Assembly (NCBI GenBank): GCA_964461835.1
Contig: CAYWVO010000006.1
Coordinates: 28,918-92,917 of the forward strand
Reading direction: 5' to 3'
Length of the DNA: 64,000 nucleotides
Source of the DNA: CAYWVO01 sp964461835
Lineage (GTDB): Bacteria > Zixibacteria > MSB-5A5 > WJJR01 > JAJRUJ01
The notes beneath the pieces were generated by a model that was given only the letters and a program-made list of their open reading frames with translations, did not search any database and was not told the origin of the DNA. Below, in pieces: positions 1 to 8,041 of this stretch (the first letter of the stretch is position 1; each line of letters begins with the position of its first letter). The translations under genes and the position numbers were made by a program.

Positions 1-1
1 T

Positions 2-139
2 TTCAAGCGTATTGACGTTGGATTCAACGCCTCCAACCGTCGTGCCCGGGCATTTCTCGAACGGCACGGGTATCGCGTTGTCAAGGAAACACCCGACACG
101 AATTATGTCTTCATGCAGAAGCCGCTGAACGAATCGTAG
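2..139 (+). CDS. C-terminal fragment of a GNAT-family N-acetyltransferase
   Basis: An open frame enters from the left edge and stops at TAG 137-139, leaving 45 residues. The fragment reads like the last part of a GNAT fold: an Asn-x-x-Ala-x-x-Phe-Leu-Glu pattern (N-RRARAFLERHGYR) corresponds to the acetyl-CoA pyrophosphate-side helix and the following Gly-Tyr/Phe turn seen in this superfamily, followed by a short strand ending the protein. The substrate cannot be judged from this piece. It could also be another small alpha/beta protein; the GNAT reading rests on one motif. Confidence 0.55.
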   Translation, partial: FKRIDVGFNASNRRARAFLERHGYRVVKETPDTNYVFMQKPLNES

Positions 140-159
140 ACACTGCAATTTAATTTGGA

Positions 160-214
160 GGGTGGCAACCCCAAATGAAGCCGCCTCCGGCGGACCAAGT
201 TTCGGTTGCAACCC
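160..214. repeat. Dispersed intergenic palindrome, GGGTGGCAACC type
   Basis: The segment begins GGGTGGCAACC and ends GGTTGCAACCC, forming near-perfect inverted ends around a CCGCCTCCGGCGG core. Related copies lie at 611-662, 16509-16550 and 31351-31361. Confidence 0.6.
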
Positions 215-272
215 GATATCATCTACTGTGTCATAGAATACGATTTGCCTTTTACAGCTGATCGTTCCTGCC

Positions 273-320
273 CCCTTGCTGCGCAAGGGTAATGGGATCC
301 CGGCTCAAGGCCGGGATGAC
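273..320. repeat. Dispersed palindrome, CCCTTGCTGCGCAAGGG plus dRS3-like unit
   Basis: Two adjoining palindromes: CCCTTGC-TGC-GCAAGGG (273-289) and GGGATCCCGGCTCAAGGCC onward (294-320). The second is the reverse orientation of the unit at 16847 and 43417. The first recurs at 51185. Confidence 0.6.
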
Positions 321-390
321 ACGTGGGGTAGCGGTACTAATTCTGCAGGATGGGCAGACCAGGAGAGGCAGTCACACAAACCGCTTGTAA

Positions 391-505
391 GGTAGTTCGG
401 GTTCCGAAGAACGCAGAGCATTACGAGAAACCCGACATTTGTAATCCGTTGTGGTAGTGTCGGGTTTCTCCGCGCGCTGACGCGCACCTCGGAACGCCGA
501 CCTAC
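391..505. repeat. MITE-like palindromic element, GTCGGGTTTC family
   Basis: Imperfect inverted ends (GGTAGTTCGGGTTCCGA on the left, TCGGAACGCCGACCTAC on the right) enclose a second inverted pair, GAGAAACCCGACA and TGTCGGGTTTCTC. The same design recurs at 33608-33728, and a compact version at 6952-7008. No coding sequence is evident inside. Confidence 0.65.
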
Positions 506-610
506 TGCAAATTCGACCCCATGACATTTGTCAACAGGCCCATCTGTCCGGGCCACGCTCGGTCTGCTAGCTCAGAGGTAAAGCCGGATCATACTGTTGC
601 AATACGACAT

Positions 611-704
611 CAACCCCAAACTCGTTCCGCCGCAGGCGGACTAAATTTGAGGTTGCCACCCGCTGCTTGTGGCGGAACGGGCAGGTTCAAGACCTGCCGC
701 GCAC
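611..704. repeat. Two dispersed small repeats downstream of the lipoprotein gene
   Basis: 611-662 is an inverted copy of the GGGTGGCAACC unit (ends GGTTGCCACCC), and 681-697 is a hairpin GCAGGTTCAAGACCTGC similar to those at 16813 and 43364. The whole gap 140-706 holds only such repeats; no further gene is seen in it. Confidence 0.55.
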
Positions 705-708
705 AAAA

Positions 709-1554
709 TCACGGGCACTCGACGTCATTCTGGCTTTCATCCCAGCAGCGCCAGTTGTTGTCCCCGTAGAAATGCGGGTCCCTGATTCGACCATCTCCAT
801 CAATATGGTGCCACTCAATCTCGACCAGGTTCGCATTCGGCACGTTGTACAAGTTGTAGAACCGGTCGTATTCGTTGTCAGTGGTCGAGCCGTAGGAGAT
901 ATAGCCGCCGTTGTTTGGGTTTTCCGGGATAACGTTGGTGTATTTCAAAGTCCCGGTATCGGCGGCGTCATCGTAGGTCCATTCAATCGCCAAAAACGGC
1001 CTGGGGTCGGTTGGGGAGTGGTTCAAGTTCCAACTACCGGCTGATCGGTCCAGCTGACTGATACCGGTATACCATTCAAAATCGGTGTACTCACTCTCCT
1101 TACTGATGGTCATGATCCAGAATACCTGATCACCGTCCACCCGACCATTCAACACTGCGCTGTGCTCCACGCCACCGGCGGTGAAGCTATACGCCCAGTT
1201 CCAGGAATTATCCTCCGGCTGCCACACCGGGTCCTGGCCGAATGCCGCTACAAACGAGGCAGCGGGGACGATCAGCGCCAGATTGAGGAGTGCATCCCAG
1301 ATCCCGATCTGAAAAGCGGCACGAAACCAATAATCCTTGGTCTCTGATTGAGTTCTTTTGCCAAATAGCGGGCTAACCCCGTCGCCCCGATCGAAATCGT
1401 CAAAGTTCATGACGAATGACGATTGCGGCGGCAGGGGCGGTGCCTCTTCCGCTGGGCCGGTGGGATCATCGTCACTGCACCCAACAAACAGCAGGGAAAA
1501 CGCCATAAATGAGGCGAGGATCCCCAACCAACGATGCCGTCGCATATTTCTCAT
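709..1554 (-). CDS. Hypothetical lipoprotein
   Basis: A 281-residue secreted protein. The upstream ATG at 1590 is possible, but the ATG at 1554 is preceded by GAGAGGAG at good spacing and is preferred. The N-terminus is basic (MRNMRRHR), followed by a hydrophobic stretch and a lipobox-like LFVGC, then an acidic, Pro-rich linker (SDDDPTGPAEE), a pattern common in lipoproteins of FCB-group metagenome bacteria. The mature part is rich in Trp, Tyr and Asp and looks beta-rich, with no recognised domain or catalytic motif. It is probably anchored in a membrane facing the periplasm. It stands alone, flanked by repeats on its 3' side and divergent from the deformylase gene. Function unknown. Confidence 0.7.
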   Translation of the reverse strand: MRNMRRHRWLGILASFMAFSLLFVGCSDDDPTGPAEEAPPLPPQSSFVMNFDDFDRGDGVSPLFGKRTQSETKDYWFRAAFQIGIWDALLNLALIVPAASFVAAFGQDPVWQPEDNSWNWAYSFTAGGVEHSAVLNGRVDGDQVFWIMTISKESEYTDFEWYTGISQLDRSAGSWNLNHSPTDPRPFLAIEWTYDDAADTGTLKYTNVIPENPNNGGYISYGSTTDNEYDRFYNLYNVPNANLVEIEWHHIDGDGRIRDPHFYGDNNWRCWDESQNDVECP

Positions 1555-1704
1555 CTGGTTTCTCCTCTCAATGTATTGATCCGTCTGCATTCTATACTAT
1601 ATGTATCGGAAATCAGTTTGCTGATTTTCAATACGTCAAGGATTCACTGGCATTTTCGCATCCCATGAGTATGTTCCGCCTGACGTAGATAGGAAGGGGT
1701 CGCC

Positions 1705-2208
1705 ATGGCAATACGCGACATACTGCAACTGGGAAATCCACGCCTGTACGAGACTGCCGAACCCGTTGCCCAGGGCGACCTTTCCGGCTTGACACCGGTG
1801 GTGACTGATCTGCAGGACACCATGATGGACTTCCGTCGGCGGTACGGGGCGGGACGGGCGATTGCCGCGCCGCAAATCGGGGTGCCAAAGCGGGTGATTT
1901 ACCTGCATATTGACGAGCCTGTGGTGATTATCAATCCCGTACTCGATCAACAAAGTGACGAGATGATCGTAGTCTGGGATGATTGTATGTCGTTCCGCGA
2001 TTTGCTGGTGAAAGTGTACCGGCATCGGGCATGCCGGGTCGTATTCCGCGATCTGAAATGGCAGGAACACGAGCTCAGGTTGAAAGATGACTTGTCCGAA
2101 CTACTGCAACATGAGTATGATCATCTGGACGGCATCCTGGCTGTATCGCGGGCGATCGATGACCGGTCCTTCGCCCTGCGCAGTCAGCGGGAGTTCTTGA
2201 AGGAGTAA
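1705..2208 (+). CDS. def: Peptide deformylase family protein
   Basis: A 167-residue protein of the size of peptide deformylases, which remove formyl from N-terminal formyl-Met. Motif 1 is seen as GAGRAIAAPQIG (residues 48-59) and motif 3 as QHEYDHLDG, giving metal ligands His136 and His140 and catalytic Glu137. Motif 2, normally EGCLS, reads DDCMS with the metal-ligand Cys94 kept. The start ATG follows GGAAGGGG at proper spacing. The thioredoxin gene starts four bases after the stop, so the two are co-transcribed. The altered motif 2 puts it in a divergent deformylase-like branch; it may be a second deformylase or act on other formylated substrates. Family call is firm, exact substrate less so. 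Confidence 0.85.
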   Translation: MAIRDILQLGNPRLYETAEPVAQGDLSGLTPVVTDLQDTMMDFRRRYGAGRAIAAPQIGVPKRVIYLHIDEPVVIINPVLDQQSDEMIVVWDDCMSFRDLLVKVYRHRACRVVFRDLKWQEHELRLKDDLSELLQHEYDHLDGILAVSRAIDDRSFALRSQREFLKE

Positions 2209-2212
2209 GTTC

Positions 2213-2638
2213 ATGAAGTTCTTTGATAAGATATTCAAGCGGACGGAGCGGCCGGGACGGCCGCGAGCCACCACGCAGGCAACCTGGGAAGAGGACGTGC
2301 TGACCAATCCGTTGCCGGTGGTGGTCGATTTCTGGGCCTCCTGGTGCACACCCTGCCAGGTGATGAGCGGTCTGGTGGAGGACCTCGGGCAGGAATACGC
2401 CGGGCGGGTTGATTTTTTCAAGCTGAATATCGATCAGGAATCGGACATCGCGGCGGATTTCGGTGTGTTGAGTATCCCCACGCTTATCTTTTTTGCCAAT
2501 AGTGAGCCGGTCGGGCGGATCAACGGACTGCTGCCGCTTGACGCCTTACGCCAGCAACTGGACGCGCTGATTGCCAAGGCGGCCAAAGATCGACCGGCAG
2601 CCGCGGACGATACGACCCGGGACGATACTGCGGATTGA
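2213..2638 (+). CDS. trxA: Thioredoxin
   Basis: A 141-residue thioredoxin-fold protein for disulfide reduction in the cytoplasm. The redox motif is WCTPC (residues 44-48) in a VDFWASWC context, with the cis-proline loop SIPT at about 87-90; there is no signal peptide. The Gly of the usual WCGPC is Thr, which is seen in many bacterial thioredoxin-like proteins and may shift redox potential. It has a basic leader of about 20 residues and an acidic C-terminal tail (DDTTRDDTAD) beyond the roughly 105-residue core. It is translationally close-coupled to the deformylase-like gene. It could be a specialised thioredoxin rather than the main housekeeping one. Confidence 0.88.
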   Translation: MKFFDKIFKRTERPGRPRATTQATWEEDVLTNPLPVVVDFWASWCTPCQVMSGLVEDLGQEYAGRVDFFKLNIDQESDIAADFGVLSIPTLIFFANSEPVGRINGLLPLDALRQQLDALIAKAAKDRPAAADDTTRDDTAD

Positions 2639-2691
2639 CACACGCATCCGGACGCCGTATACTTATCCGGCCTTGGCGGTCATAAGTTGGT

Positions 2692-2765
2692 GCGCCCATA
2701 GCTCAATTGGACAGAGCGTCTGACTACGGATCAGAAGGTTGGGGGTTCGATTCCTCCTGGGCGTA
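2692..2765 (+). tRNA. tRNA-Arg (anticodon ACG)
   Basis: A complete cloverleaf can be drawn. The acceptor stem GCGCCCA pairs with TGGGCGT (one G-T pair); the D stem is GCTC/GAGC; the anticodon stem TCTGA/TCAGA encloses loop CTACGGA with anticodon ACG; the T arm is GGGGG-TTCGATT-CCTCC. The discriminator base is A, and CCA is not encoded. The ACG anticodon is normally edited to ICG by TadA. Confidence 0.96.
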
Positions 2766-2868
2766 CTTTTGCCGCAACTGTTATCCTGTAAGTTGTAATT
2801 CCATAATCGGATTTGTTTGAATACCTTCGGGTAGGTAGGGGTACTGTCTGCAGGAGGAGGTGAACGAT

Positions 2869-3273
2869 ATGTCAGGAGCAGCCGGCGGCGGCATCGCGGC
2901 TGCCGTCGCAGCCAAGAAACGGCGAGAACGGGAGCAGGAGGAAGAACAGATGGCCGGATATACTCAAGAGGACTTAAAGGGCTGGGAGTTTAAATTTGTC
3001 CGCAGTTTCAGCGGCAAATTCGGCAATCCTCAGTTCCTGAAGAAAATATGCGCCGAGGAAAAAGAAGCCGGCTGGGAGTTGGTCGAAAAATTCGACGATA
3101 ATCGCCTGCGCTTTAAACGACGGGTGGAGGAACGCGCCAACGACCAACAACGTCAGCGTGATCCCTACCGCAGCACCATTGGCCTTAGCGAGAACAGGAT
3201 GGCACTGGTCATCCTGGGGATAGTATTGCTTATCGGGGGAGCGATATTTCTTCTCGCGATGGCCTTATCCTGA
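2869..3273 (+). CDS. Small membrane-anchored hypothetical protein
   Basis: A 134-residue protein. A GTG lies at 2860 inside the purine-rich stretch, but AGGAGGAGG at 2852-2860 is the ribosome site for the ATG at 2869. The N-terminus is Gly/Ala-rich, followed by a strongly charged helix (KKRREREQEEEQ), then a compact central domain with an aromatic Trp-Glu-Phe-Lys-Phe segment, and a single C-terminal membrane helix (about 22 hydrophobic residues ending at the stop). This is a tail-anchor topology, with the bulk on the cytoplasmic side. It follows the tRNA and converges on the flavodoxin gene. Not recognised; function unknown. Confidence 0.75.
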   Translation: MSGAAGGGIAAAVAAKKRREREQEEEQMAGYTQEDLKGWEFKFVRSFSGKFGNPQFLKKICAEEKEAGWELVEKFDDNRLRFKRRVEERANDQQRQRDPYRSTIGLSENRMALVILGIVLLIGGAIFLLAMALS

Positions 3274-3286
3274 GCAAGTAAATAAT

Positions 3287-3310
3287 GGCAAGGCGCTACT
3301 ACGCCTTGCC
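3287..3310. terminator. Hairpin between convergent genes
   Basis: GGCAAGGCG (3287-3295), loop CTACTA, CGCCTTGCC (3302-3310): a perfect 9-bp stem between the stops of the small membrane protein and the flavodoxin gene. There is no clear T tract, so terminator activity is inferred from position. Confidence 0.45.
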
Positions 3311-3335
3311 GATGTCCACAGTATATTTCTTTCAT

Positions 3336-3899
3336 TCAGCCCGCGAAATCCACCGGGCCGCCGAGTTTCAACGCGACTTTGGCGACATTAGCGCCATGAT
3401 GGCGGGCGGCGATCAGCTTATCATCGCTCAAGCCGATCGGTTTCATTTGCTCGTCATGTGCGCGACCACACGGGCCCCATTGTAATCCGGCCTTTTCATA
3501 CCCCGGCGTATTTTTCGGTAGCGGAACCAAAATCAGGCCCAGCTCGGCGAAATTATTTAACATCGAAAGTTGTGCCAATTCTACTCCGCTGCCGCCATTA
3601 CCAAACCCACTCCCGGAGGTGAACACCGCGCCCACTTTCCCAACCATTGTGTTCTTCATCCAGAGGCCGCTGCAGTGTTTGTCGATCAACTGCTTAATCC
3701 GCCAGTCCATCGAGCCCATATGCACCGGTGACCCGAATACGAGCGCATCGGCCGCGAGCATATCATCTGCCGTGGTCTCTTCGGCGGTTTTGAGGATCGC
3801 CTTGGCACCATCAACTGAGTTAACTCCCTCGGCAACGACTTCGGCCATTTTCTTAGTCGAGCCGTAGTCGGTCGCATAGACGATCAGCACCTTTGCCAT
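3336..3899 (-). CDS. Flavodoxin / WrbA-like NAD(P)H:quinone oxidoreductase
   Basis: A 187-residue flavodoxin-fold protein. The FMN phosphate loop is the N-terminal VIYATDYGSTKKMAE segment, and the region LVFGSPVHMGSM matches the flavin-contacting loop of WrbA-type enzymes (GSPTRFGNM). A Gly/Ser-rich stretch (SGSGFGNGGSG) followed by a helix is also typical of WrbA. Members reduce quinones by two electrons with NAD(P)H, protecting against semiquinone stress; other relatives are electron carriers. The gene is a single unit with an AGGAG-like site upstream of the ATG. The exact electron donor cannot be read from sequence; flavodoxin family is certain, the WrbA subgroup likely. Confidence 0.82.
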   Translation of the reverse strand: MAKVLIVYATDYGSTKKMAEVVAEGVNSVDGAKAILKTAEETTADDMLAADALVFGSPVHMGSMDWRIKQLIDKHCSGLWMKNTMVGKVGAVFTSGSGFGNGGSGVELAQLSMLNNFAELGLILVPLPKNTPGYEKAGLQWGPCGRAHDEQMKPIGLSDDKLIAARHHGANVAKVALKLGGPVDFAG

Positions 3900-4095
3900 C
3901 GAATACTCTCCTCCGTATCTATTCTCAATCTCCCGGTTGACAAGGATATACGGAGAATTGAGTAAAATTCGTGGTCACCCTGCAAAAACTCGATAAAAAA
4001 ATACCCGGCCAGTAATCTTAACAAAGATCATTTTCCTGCCACATTGAAATTCTTACCTTACCCCCGAGTCGGATTATATACGGGAGGTGTCTTAC

Positions 4096-6906
4096 ATGGT
4101 CACGAAGCTACGGTTCTCTATCGCGGTATTTTTTGCACTGATGGTAACTGGTGTTTGTCTCATATCGGCATCCGCACAACATTTGCCGGTCCAATACCAC
4201 GGTGATTACGACATGGAATTTTTCTCCGCAGGAAAGTACTTACAGGATATTCCCACTCCGGAATCGATATTGGGATACAAAGTCGGCAGCCGCCCGGCCA
4301 CCCACGCCGAGATTCGGTCCTACTTTCGTGCGCTCGCTGAAGCCAGCGACCGGGTGATTCTTCGCTCGCACGGAGTAACTTACGAGGGCCGTGAGTTGAT
4401 TCATGCAATCATCACTGCACCTGCCAATCACACGGAATTGCGTCAAATAAAATCACGTAACCAGAAACTCGCCGATCCGTCCCTGGCCGCCCCGAATGAG
4501 GCGTCACGGATCACCCAGAGCAATCCGGTTGTTTTCTGGGCCGGGTATAATATTCACGGGGATGAACTTTCCGGTGCAGACGCGGCCATGCAGGTGGCTT
4601 ATCAACTGGCGGCGGGTACCGACACCATGACCCTGGCGATTCTGGATGATGTCGTGGCGATTATCGATCCGATGGAAAATCCGGACGGCCGCGATCGCTT
4701 TCTGGCGATGATGCAAGTTTTGAATACCGCGGTTCCGACACCCGATGCACAGAGTTTACAACATCGGGGAGTCTGGCCCTACGGCCGCAGTAACCATTAC
4801 TGGTTCGATTTGAATCGCGACTGGTATGCACTCGTGCACCCCGAAACCCAGGGGCGGGTGGAGACCATTATCGACTGGAACCCGCAGGTGATTGTTGACG
4901 CGCACGAAATGGGAGTCCACAGTAGCTTCTTGTTCTCGCCTCCGCGCGCGCCGTACCACCCGACCGTCACCGAAAACCGCAAGAAATGGTGGGACATTTT
5001 CGCGCGTGATCAGGGAGCGGCATTCGACGAGTATGGGTGGCGCTATTACTCGGGTGATTGGAACGAGGAATGGTTTCCCGGCTTTACCACCTCCTGGGGC
5101 GGATTGACCGGCGCCGTGGGGATTCTCTACGAACAGGCGCGGGTTGAAGGTAAGCTCTCGAAGCAACCGGATAAATATACCCTGACCTACGGTGAAACAG
5201 TCCATCACCAGTTCGTCAGTTCAATTGCCAACCTGCGGACCGCCGCGTTTCATCGCGAACGACTGCTGCGCGACTTTCATGCCGATAAGCTAGCTGCAAC
5301 AAGGGCCCGACCGGGGGCATATCTGATCATCCCGGGCGACAATCCCGGCATCGTGAATACCCTGATTCGCACGATGCAAACGCAGGGTATTCAGGTTATG
5401 CAAGCGAAACATTCTTTTGCAGCAACCGGGCGAAACTACTGGAACGCGTCCGAGACCAGCCGGCGGTTTCCCGAGAAAACCATCGTGGTCACGAAGAACC
5501 AACCGATGGGGAACCTGGTGGAAACGATCCTCTCCTTCGATCATCGCCTGTCGGACAGCATTCTCGCCGAAGAGCGCAAATCAATATTGCGTGGTGAGGG
5601 CGGCACGATGTATGAGATCACCGCCTGGTGTCCGTTGATGGGCTATGGGCTGACGGCGTACGATTTCGAGGGGAATCTAAGCGTGGCGCTCGAAGCCGCC
5701 GAACCAATCGATATCCCGGCGGGACGGCTGATCGGCGAGGATGCTTCCCAAGGCTATGCCATGCGTACGCTGGCCGATCATGAAATTCGGGCATTGGTCG
5801 AGTTATTCCGCGAGGAGATTAACCTGCGGGCGGCGCGGAAACCGTTTTCTCTTGGCGATCAAAAGTTCCCTGCGGGGAGCGTTGTCATTTCACGCAAAGG
5901 CAACCCCGACAATCTCAATGATATTTTAAGGCCAATCGCCGAAACGACCGGGGCGAATTTTTATGCCGTACCCACGGGCCAGGCTACAACGGGCTACGAT
6001 CTCGGCAGCGGAAAATACGACCTGCTCGCGCGTCCCCGGATCGCCATGGTTGCCACCAGCCCGGCGAGCTATACTACTGCCGGCGCCATCTGGCACATGC
6101 TGGACCAACGGTTGCAGATTGAACATTCGCTGCTGGATGCAACTCGTCTCGGGGATCTATCAAAGTACAATGTGCTTATTCTGCCGAGCAGTTGGCGTGG
6201 CCCCGGCGGATACCTCAGGACGTTTGGGGAAGGTGACATCAAGACCATCAAAGATTGGGTAGCGGACGGTGGTACGTTAATTGCCACCGGCAGCGCGGCG
6301 GCATTCTGCGCCGACACCAGTGTGGGACTGTCACAGGTTCGGCAACGGCGTCAAGCGCTTAATATGTTGGACTCCTTCGAAAAAGCAGTGGCCGACGAGA
6401 AAGAGGCCAAATCTCCCATGGTTTCTGACATGGTGCTATGGAAGCGCCCGCCGGGGACTCGCCAATCGGAATCAGCTGCTCCATCGCCACCAGTCAATAT
6501 GCAGGAACTCGCAGAGGAGGACAGCGACGCGCGACGGTTCCGACCGCACGGGACAATCGTGCGGGTGGATCTGGACACCGAGGAATGGCTGACCTTTGGT
6601 ATGGAAGACAAAGTTCCGGCACTGATGAGTTCATCTTATGCCTTACTCTCGAAGCCACCAGTGCGCACCGTGGGACGATATGGCGCTGAGCAAACAATTC
6701 GTCTGTCCGGTCTGCTCTGGCCGGAAGCTCGGGAACGGTGGGCGGAGACTGCATATCTCACCCGTGAATCTCGCGGCAAGGGACAAGTGATTTTGATTGC
6801 GGAACGGCCGGTTTTTCGCGGCTATTTTCACGGCACCGAACGGTTATTGATCAACGCTATTCTCTTTGGACCGGGATTGGGATCACGCGAGGCGCTGCCC
6901 TGGTAA
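4096..6906 (+). CDS. Secreted M14-family zinc carboxypeptidase
   Basis: A 936-residue exported metallopeptidase. GGGAGG at 4082-4087 fits the ATG at 4096 better than the overlapping GTG at 4087. A cleavable signal peptide ends near SASAQ. The M14 domain is N-terminal: zinc ligands HGDE (HxxE) near residue 154, the DPMENPDGR substrate-site segment, DLNRDW, and the third zinc His in DAHEMG near 270. The long remainder contains a predicted Rossmann/glutamine-amidotransferase-like segment around residues 660-720 (YNVLILPSSW). Size and layout match large M14 proteins of Bacteroidetes-like and Gemmatimonadetes-like bacteria, thought to degrade extracellular peptides. It stands alone. Peptidase family is confident; substrate unknown. 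Confidence 0.88.
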   Translation: MVTKLRFSIAVFFALMVTGVCLISASAQHLPVQYHGDYDMEFFSAGKYLQDIPTPESILGYKVGSRPATHAEIRSYFRALAEASDRVILRSHGVTYEGRELIHAIITAPANHTELRQIKSRNQKLADPSLAAPNEASRITQSNPVVFWAGYNIHGDELSGADAAMQVAYQLAAGTDTMTLAILDDVVAIIDPMENPDGRDRFLAMMQVLNTAVPTPDAQSLQHRGVWPYGRSNHYWFDLNRDWYALVHPETQGRVETIIDWNPQVIVDAHEMGVHSSFLFSPPRAPYHPTVTENRKKWWDIFARDQGAAFDEYGWRYYSGDWNEEWFPGFTTSWGGLTGAVGILYEQARVEGKLSKQPDKYTLTYGETVHHQFVSSIANLRTAAFHRERLLRDFHADKLAATRARPGAYLIIPGDNPGIVNTLIRTMQTQGIQVMQAKHSFAATGRNYWNASETSRRFPEKTIVVTKNQPMGNLVETILSFDHRLSDSILAEERKSILRGEGGTMYEITAWCPLMGYGLTAYDFEGNLSVALEAAEPIDIPAGRLIGEDASQGYAMRTLADHEIRALVELFREEINLRAARKPFSLGDQKFPAGSVVISRKGNPDNLNDILRPIAETTGANFYAVPTGQATTGYDLGSGKYDLLARPRIAMVATSPASYTTAGAIWHMLDQRLQIEHSLLDATRLGDLSKYNVLILPSSWRGPGGYLRTFGEGDIKTIKDWVADGGTLIATGSAAAFCADTSVGLSQVRQRRQALNMLDSFEKAVADEKEAKSPMVSDMVLWKRPPGTRQSESAAPSPPVNMQELAEEDSDARRFRPHGTIVRVDLDTEEWLTFGMEDKVPALMSSSYALLSKPPVRTVGRYGAEQTIRLSGLLWPEARERWAETAYLTRESRGKGQVILIAERPVFRGYFHGTERLLINAILFGPGLGSREALPW

Positions 6907-6951
6907 CGAGTCGGTATAACGGCTCTTGGCGCACAGGGAGCAGCCGTACCG

Positions 6952-7008
6952 GGTAGGATGATGTCGGGTTTCTCCGCGCGTTGACACGCACGTCGGAACC
7001 CGGCCTAC
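6952..7008. repeat. MITE-like palindromic element, GTCGGGTTTC family
   Basis: A compact copy carrying GTCGGGTTTCTCCGCGCG and ending GTCGGAACCCGGCCTAC, very close to the right half of the element at 391-505. It lies directly after the carboxypeptidase gene. Confidence 0.65.
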
Positions 7009-7163
7009 ATCACAAGCTTGCGGGACGGTGTCGAGACGCCTGCCGCGCATAAAATAGACCGGGTCGTGGTGTAAGTCGGCACGCTTTTTTATCCTTACCA
7101 AACGGGATATATTTTGCTATATCTTTTTTGGGCGGGGTAACGGTCGGAGCGGAGCCTAATAGT

Positions 7164-7394
7164 ATGCAGGACTTTCTTGCCCAACTCGATGAATTCGCCA
7201 CAGTGAAACTCTTCGAGATTAACCAGATGCCCATCACCGTTTCCTCAGTCGTGATGTTCCTGGTGATGCTGGGAGCGTTTTATATTTTCTCCAAGTTGAT
7301 TATCCGTAATATCCTGCGTCGGGTCCTCCCCCGCTTCGACATCGAACCCGGAACGCAATTTAATTCCGCCGGATCACGCATTATGCCATCATGA
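7164..7394 (+). pseudogene. MscS-family channel, N-terminal fragment (frameshifted)
   Basis: This 76-residue frame from ATG 7164 (GGAG at 7151) carries the first membrane helix of a small mechanosensitive channel and the linker ending EPGTQF, a conserved spot just before the next helix. It then runs out of the family pattern and stops at TGA 7392-7394. The expected continuation (RRITHYAIM) is present in the -1 frame from 7367, after a TAA at 7361-7363. The best explanation is one lost base between 7364 and 7394. A TTG start at 7128 is possible but lacks a ribosome site. See the next entry for the rest of the channel. Confidence 0.7.
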
Positions 7395-8041
7395 TCACCG
7401 GAACGATTATCTCGTTCCGGTTTGTCGGGATTGATCTGAGCGGCCTGGCAGTGATCTTTGGGTTGTTGTCGGTGGGTATTGGGTTTGGGCTGCAAAATGT
7501 GACCTCGAATTTTGTAGCCGGATTGATTCTCTTGTTCGAGCGGCCAATCAGTGTCGGTGATCGCATCACGGTGGGCAATGAAGAGGGCGACGTGACTGCA
7601 ATCAATATGCGTTCGACATCGATTCGCACACTGAGCAATATCACTGTGATAATTCCGAATTCAGAGTTTGTCTCGGCGCATGTGGTCAACTGGTCGCACG
7701 GGGACCCCAAAGTCCGGCTGGAAATTCCGGTCGGCGTCTCCTATAGCTCAGATTTGGACACCGTGATCAAAGCCCTGGAAGAAGTGGCTTCCGAACATCC
7801 TGAAGTTCTCAAGGCACCCAAATCGGACGTGCTGTTGCGGAAATTCGGAGATTCATCCTGGAATATGGAACTACGGGCCTGGATTTCCGATCCCAAGCGT
7901 CACCCGGTGATCACCTCGGAACTCAATTGCGCGATCGTACGCAAATTCCGCAAGTACGGTGTCGAGATTCCGTTCCCGCAGCGCGATCTGCATGTGCGCT
8001 CGCCGTTGCCGGTACCGCTGTCATCGTCGCCGGAAAATTGA
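7391..8041 (+). CDS. MscS-family mechanosensitive channel, main part
   Basis: A 216-residue frame beginning at ATG 7391, which overlaps the upstream stop as ATGA. It contains the pore-lining Gly-rich helix (LSVGIGFGLQNVTSNFVAG), then the beta domain with FERPISVGDRI and the C-terminal alpha/beta cage typical of MscS channels, which open under membrane tension to release solutes in osmotic downshock. The family pattern extends upstream of the ATG in this frame (RRITHYAI), so the ATG is probably internal and the original gene spanned 7164-8041. Ribosomes could still re-initiate through the ATGA overlap, yielding a channel missing its first helix. The 3' end overlaps the convergent flippase gene by 21 bases. 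Confidence 0.82.
   Translation: MITGTIISFRFVGIDLSGLAVIFGLLSVGIGFGLQNVTSNFVAGLILLFERPISVGDRITVGNEEGDVTAINMRSTSIRTLSNITVIIPNSEFVSAHVVNWSHGDPKVRLEIPVGVSYSSDLDTVIKALEEVASEHPEVLKAPKSDVLLRKFGDSSWNMELRAWISDPKRHPVITSELNCAIVRKFRKYGVEIPFPQRDLHVRSPLPVPLSSSPEN

Noticed and set aside
305..556. An 83-residue frame on the minus strand
   Set aside because: It lies inside the palindromic repeats at 391-505 and has no ribosome site or family pattern.
7355..7394. Programmed -1 frameshift in the MscS gene
   Set aside because: No slippery heptamer of the X-XXY-YYZ form is present at the junction; a mutation or sequencing error is more likely.
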